A stretch of DNA of 7,292 bases from an uncultured Synergistales bacterium (GTDB lineage: Bacteria; Synergistota; Synergistia; Synergistales; Aminobacteriaceae), in the NCBI GenBank assembly GCA_905233295.1, contig CAJODX010000071.1, forward strand, positions 1 to 7,292, written 5' to 3'. Both the position numbers and the translations under genes were made by a program. The notes beneath the pieces are model-generated. The model saw only the letters and a program-made list of their open reading frames with translations. It was not told the origin of the DNA and did not search any database. Positions 6,402-7,292 of the stretch are shown here, one piece after another. The number at the start of each line of letters is the position of its first letter. Position 1 is the first letter of the stretch.

Positions 6402-6574
6402 TCTTCTCCGTTTTCGTACAAAATTTCAGGGTCAATGTCAATTTCGCCGTTGTTCCAGACTGTCGTGTGATAGTCGATATAGACAGCGTTAAAAGTCGAT
6501 ATATCAGCAAGAGGAGCATCAGCGTAAACAATTCCGTTAAGTTCATGCATGAAACGTCTCTCTGAAAATTTCAC
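6383..6574 (-). CDS. DUF2442-like small protein wedged between alr and cbiC
   Basis: A 63-codon ORF resembling DUF2442. Its C-terminal half has the hallmark YIDYHTTVWNNGEIDIDPE followed by ILYENGEE, matching the usual V-x-W-x-N-G-x-D-x-x-P-E-x-L-Y core. The N-terminal VKFSERRFMHEL fits the family's opening strand (F-S-x-G-x-x-x-x-D) only loosely. The chosen GTG start (6572-6574) overlaps the alr TGA (6571-6573), a typical coupled junction. An ATG at 6548-6550 would give a 55-residue product that loses the first strand, and a TTG at 6610 would run deeper into alr. No good Shine-Dalgarno sequence is seen. The 3' end overlaps cbiC by 19 bp. DUF2442 has no established biochemical role; members are often beside a DUF4160 gene, which is absent here. 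It could be an N-terminally shortened remnant, since many members are nearer 75-85 residues. Confidence 0.7.
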   Translation of the reverse strand: MKFSERRFMHELNGIVYADAPLADISTFNAVYIDYHTTVWNNGEIDIDPEILYENGEECALKQ

Positions 6575-7292
6575 AAAAAGACTCGCGGAACCCGCGGTGA
6601 AGGACTGCAAAGAATCTCGTGAATTATCGTTCCGGAATTTTTCGCGGCAACAGGAACTAAATCTCCGTCAAAAATTACAGCGGTATCACCGGCGCGAACG
6701 TCTTTCAAATCCGTAACATCAGCCATTGTCATGTCCATGCAGATTCTGCCTAAAACAGGGCATAACGAACCGTGAATTTTTACGCTGAATTTATTTGATA
6801 AAATTCTCGGCAGTCCGTCAGCATATCCAATCGGCAAAACTGCGATTAAAGAAGCGCGCTTCAGCGTGTAAGTCCGTCCGTAGCTGACAGTCGAGCCTTT
6901 CGGAAGTTTTCTCACCGCTGTGATTTTGCTTTTGACTTCCATAACAGGTTTCAATCCTAAATCGCTGCCTTCGTTGCCGGTATCTGTTGACGCGTAACCG
7001 TAAAGAACGAGCCCGAAACGTCCCATGTTTAAATGTGCCTCAGGATATTTTAAAACTCCGACGCTGGCGGCTGTGTGGGAAAGTTCAAACTTCAAACCCA
7101 GCGAAAATAATTTTTCACGTGCGTCAAGAAATTTTTTCAGCTGAAAACGCGTAAAATCTTCGTCATCGTCAGCTGCGGCAAAATGCGTGAAAATTCCTTC
7201 GGCTTCAAGTCCCGGAAGCTCACAGAGTTTTTTTATTTCCGCGGAGTTTTTTTCTTTTTCAGACTCTGAATCCGCCCAGAAAAATCCAGTCC
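6571..7292 (-). CDS. alr: Alanine racemase, C-terminal part (5' end off window)
   Basis: 239 C-terminal residues are present and the frame is open to the right edge, so a short ORF start at 7095 is not the real start. Alr is a PLP enzyme interconverting L- and D-alanine for peptidoglycan; family members are about 370 residues, so the PLP-lysine N-terminal part is missing. Visible signatures, in order: LEAEGIFTHFAAADDD (barrel strand), the HTAAS segment, MGRFGLVLYGY, VSYGRTYTLKR with the catalytic Tyr, LPIGYADGLPR, VLGRICMDMTMADVTD with the conserved Cys-Met-Asp, and the C-terminal SPRVPRVFL. The ending fits the family, arguing against a frameshift. HTAAS replaces the usual H-x-A-N-S, and MGRFG replaces the usual R-P-G, so two cofactor-pocket positions differ from typical Alr. 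Its TGA overlaps the GTG of the DUF2442 gene, making it the first visible gene of the cobalamin transcript. Confidence 0.92.
   Translation of the reverse strand, partial: TGFFWADSESEKEKNSAEIKKLCELPGLEAEGIFTHFAAADDDEDFTRFQLKKFLDAREKLFSLGLKFELSHTAASVGVLKYPEAHLNMGRFGLVLYGYASTDTGNEGSDLGLKPVMEVKSKITAVRKLPKGSTVSYGRTYTLKRASLIAVLPIGYADGLPRILSNKFSVKIHGSLCPVLGRICMDMTMADVTDLKDVRAGDTAVIFDGDLVPVAAKNSGTIIHEILCSPSPRVPRVFL

Noticed and set aside
6571..6610. Frameshift at the alr 3' end, suggested by an overlapping ORF in another frame
   Set aside because: The alr frame ends with SPRVPRVFL, a normal Alr C terminus, and the overlapping frame has its own DUF2442 signature, so these are two genes.
6571..7095. 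A 174-residue ORF beginning at a TTG at 7095 as a complete gene
   Set aside because: The same frame stays open to 7292 and translates to recognisable alanine racemase (GIFTHF region), so the TTG is an internal leucine codon of a longer gene.
6402..7292. Cobalamin riboswitch or promoter for the cbi genes
   Set aside because: The whole stretch upstream of cbiC within the window is coding (alr and DUF2442), with no non-coding leader; any riboswitch would lie beyond 7292.
1..7292. CRISPR arrays, tRNA or rRNA genes, insertion sequences and a new defence or mobile system
   Set aside because: No regularly spaced repeats, clover-leaf candidates, transposase motifs or flanking repeats were seen by eye, and almost all sequence is taken up by recognisable housekeeping, motility and B12 genes.

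Overview
The window comes from a flagellated, probably anaerobic bacterium with an AT-leaning genome. It holds the tail of a chemotaxis/flagellar operon on the + strand and, converging on it, the 3' part of a cobalamin (vitamin B12) operon on the - strand. CheC, CheD, a sigma-28 factor and a FapA (DUF342) protein in a row are typical of motility clusters in Gram-positive-type lineages (Bacillota) and of Synergistota. CbiD and a CbiET fusion point to the oxygen-independent, early-cobalt-insertion route to B12. A lineage below that level cannot be fixed from this sequence.

Left half, + strand (1-3578): the C-terminal part of cheC (5' end off the window), cheD (start overlapping the cheC stop), a 91-bp spacer holding a tandem/inverted repeat, fliA, fapA (1 bp after fliA) and a small polar, Gln/Glu/Asn-rich protein of unknown function that closes the operon. 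CheD deamidates chemoreceptor glutamines and is the usual partner of the CheY-P phosphatase CheC, so the two form one adaptation module. FliA directs late flagellar and chemotaxis transcription. FapA is a beta-helix/coiled-coil protein linked to flagellar assembly.

Right half, - strand, reading from 7292 down to 3581: alanine racemase (5' end off the window), a 63-codon DUF2442-type small gene, cbiC, cbiD and a fused cbiET. All junctions overlap or are only 3 bp apart, so this is very probably one transcript. CbiD, CbiT, CbiE and CbiC catalyse C1 methylation, C15 methylation/C12 decarboxylation, C5 methylation and the C11-to-C12 methyl shift of the corrin ring. The reductase CbiJ, the other methyltransferases (CbiL, CbiF, CbiH), CbiG and the cobaltochelatase are not here and must be encoded elsewhere.

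The two operons meet tail to tail with 2 bp between stop codons, at a 14-bp palindrome that contains one of the stops. No RNA gene, CRISPR array, insertion sequence or clear promoter was found. I see no obviously new multi-gene system. The points most worth a second look are the tiny DUF2442 gene wedged between alr and cbiC, the cheD-fliA repeat, the unassigned small protein at the end of the motility operon, and the linkage of alr to B12 genes.
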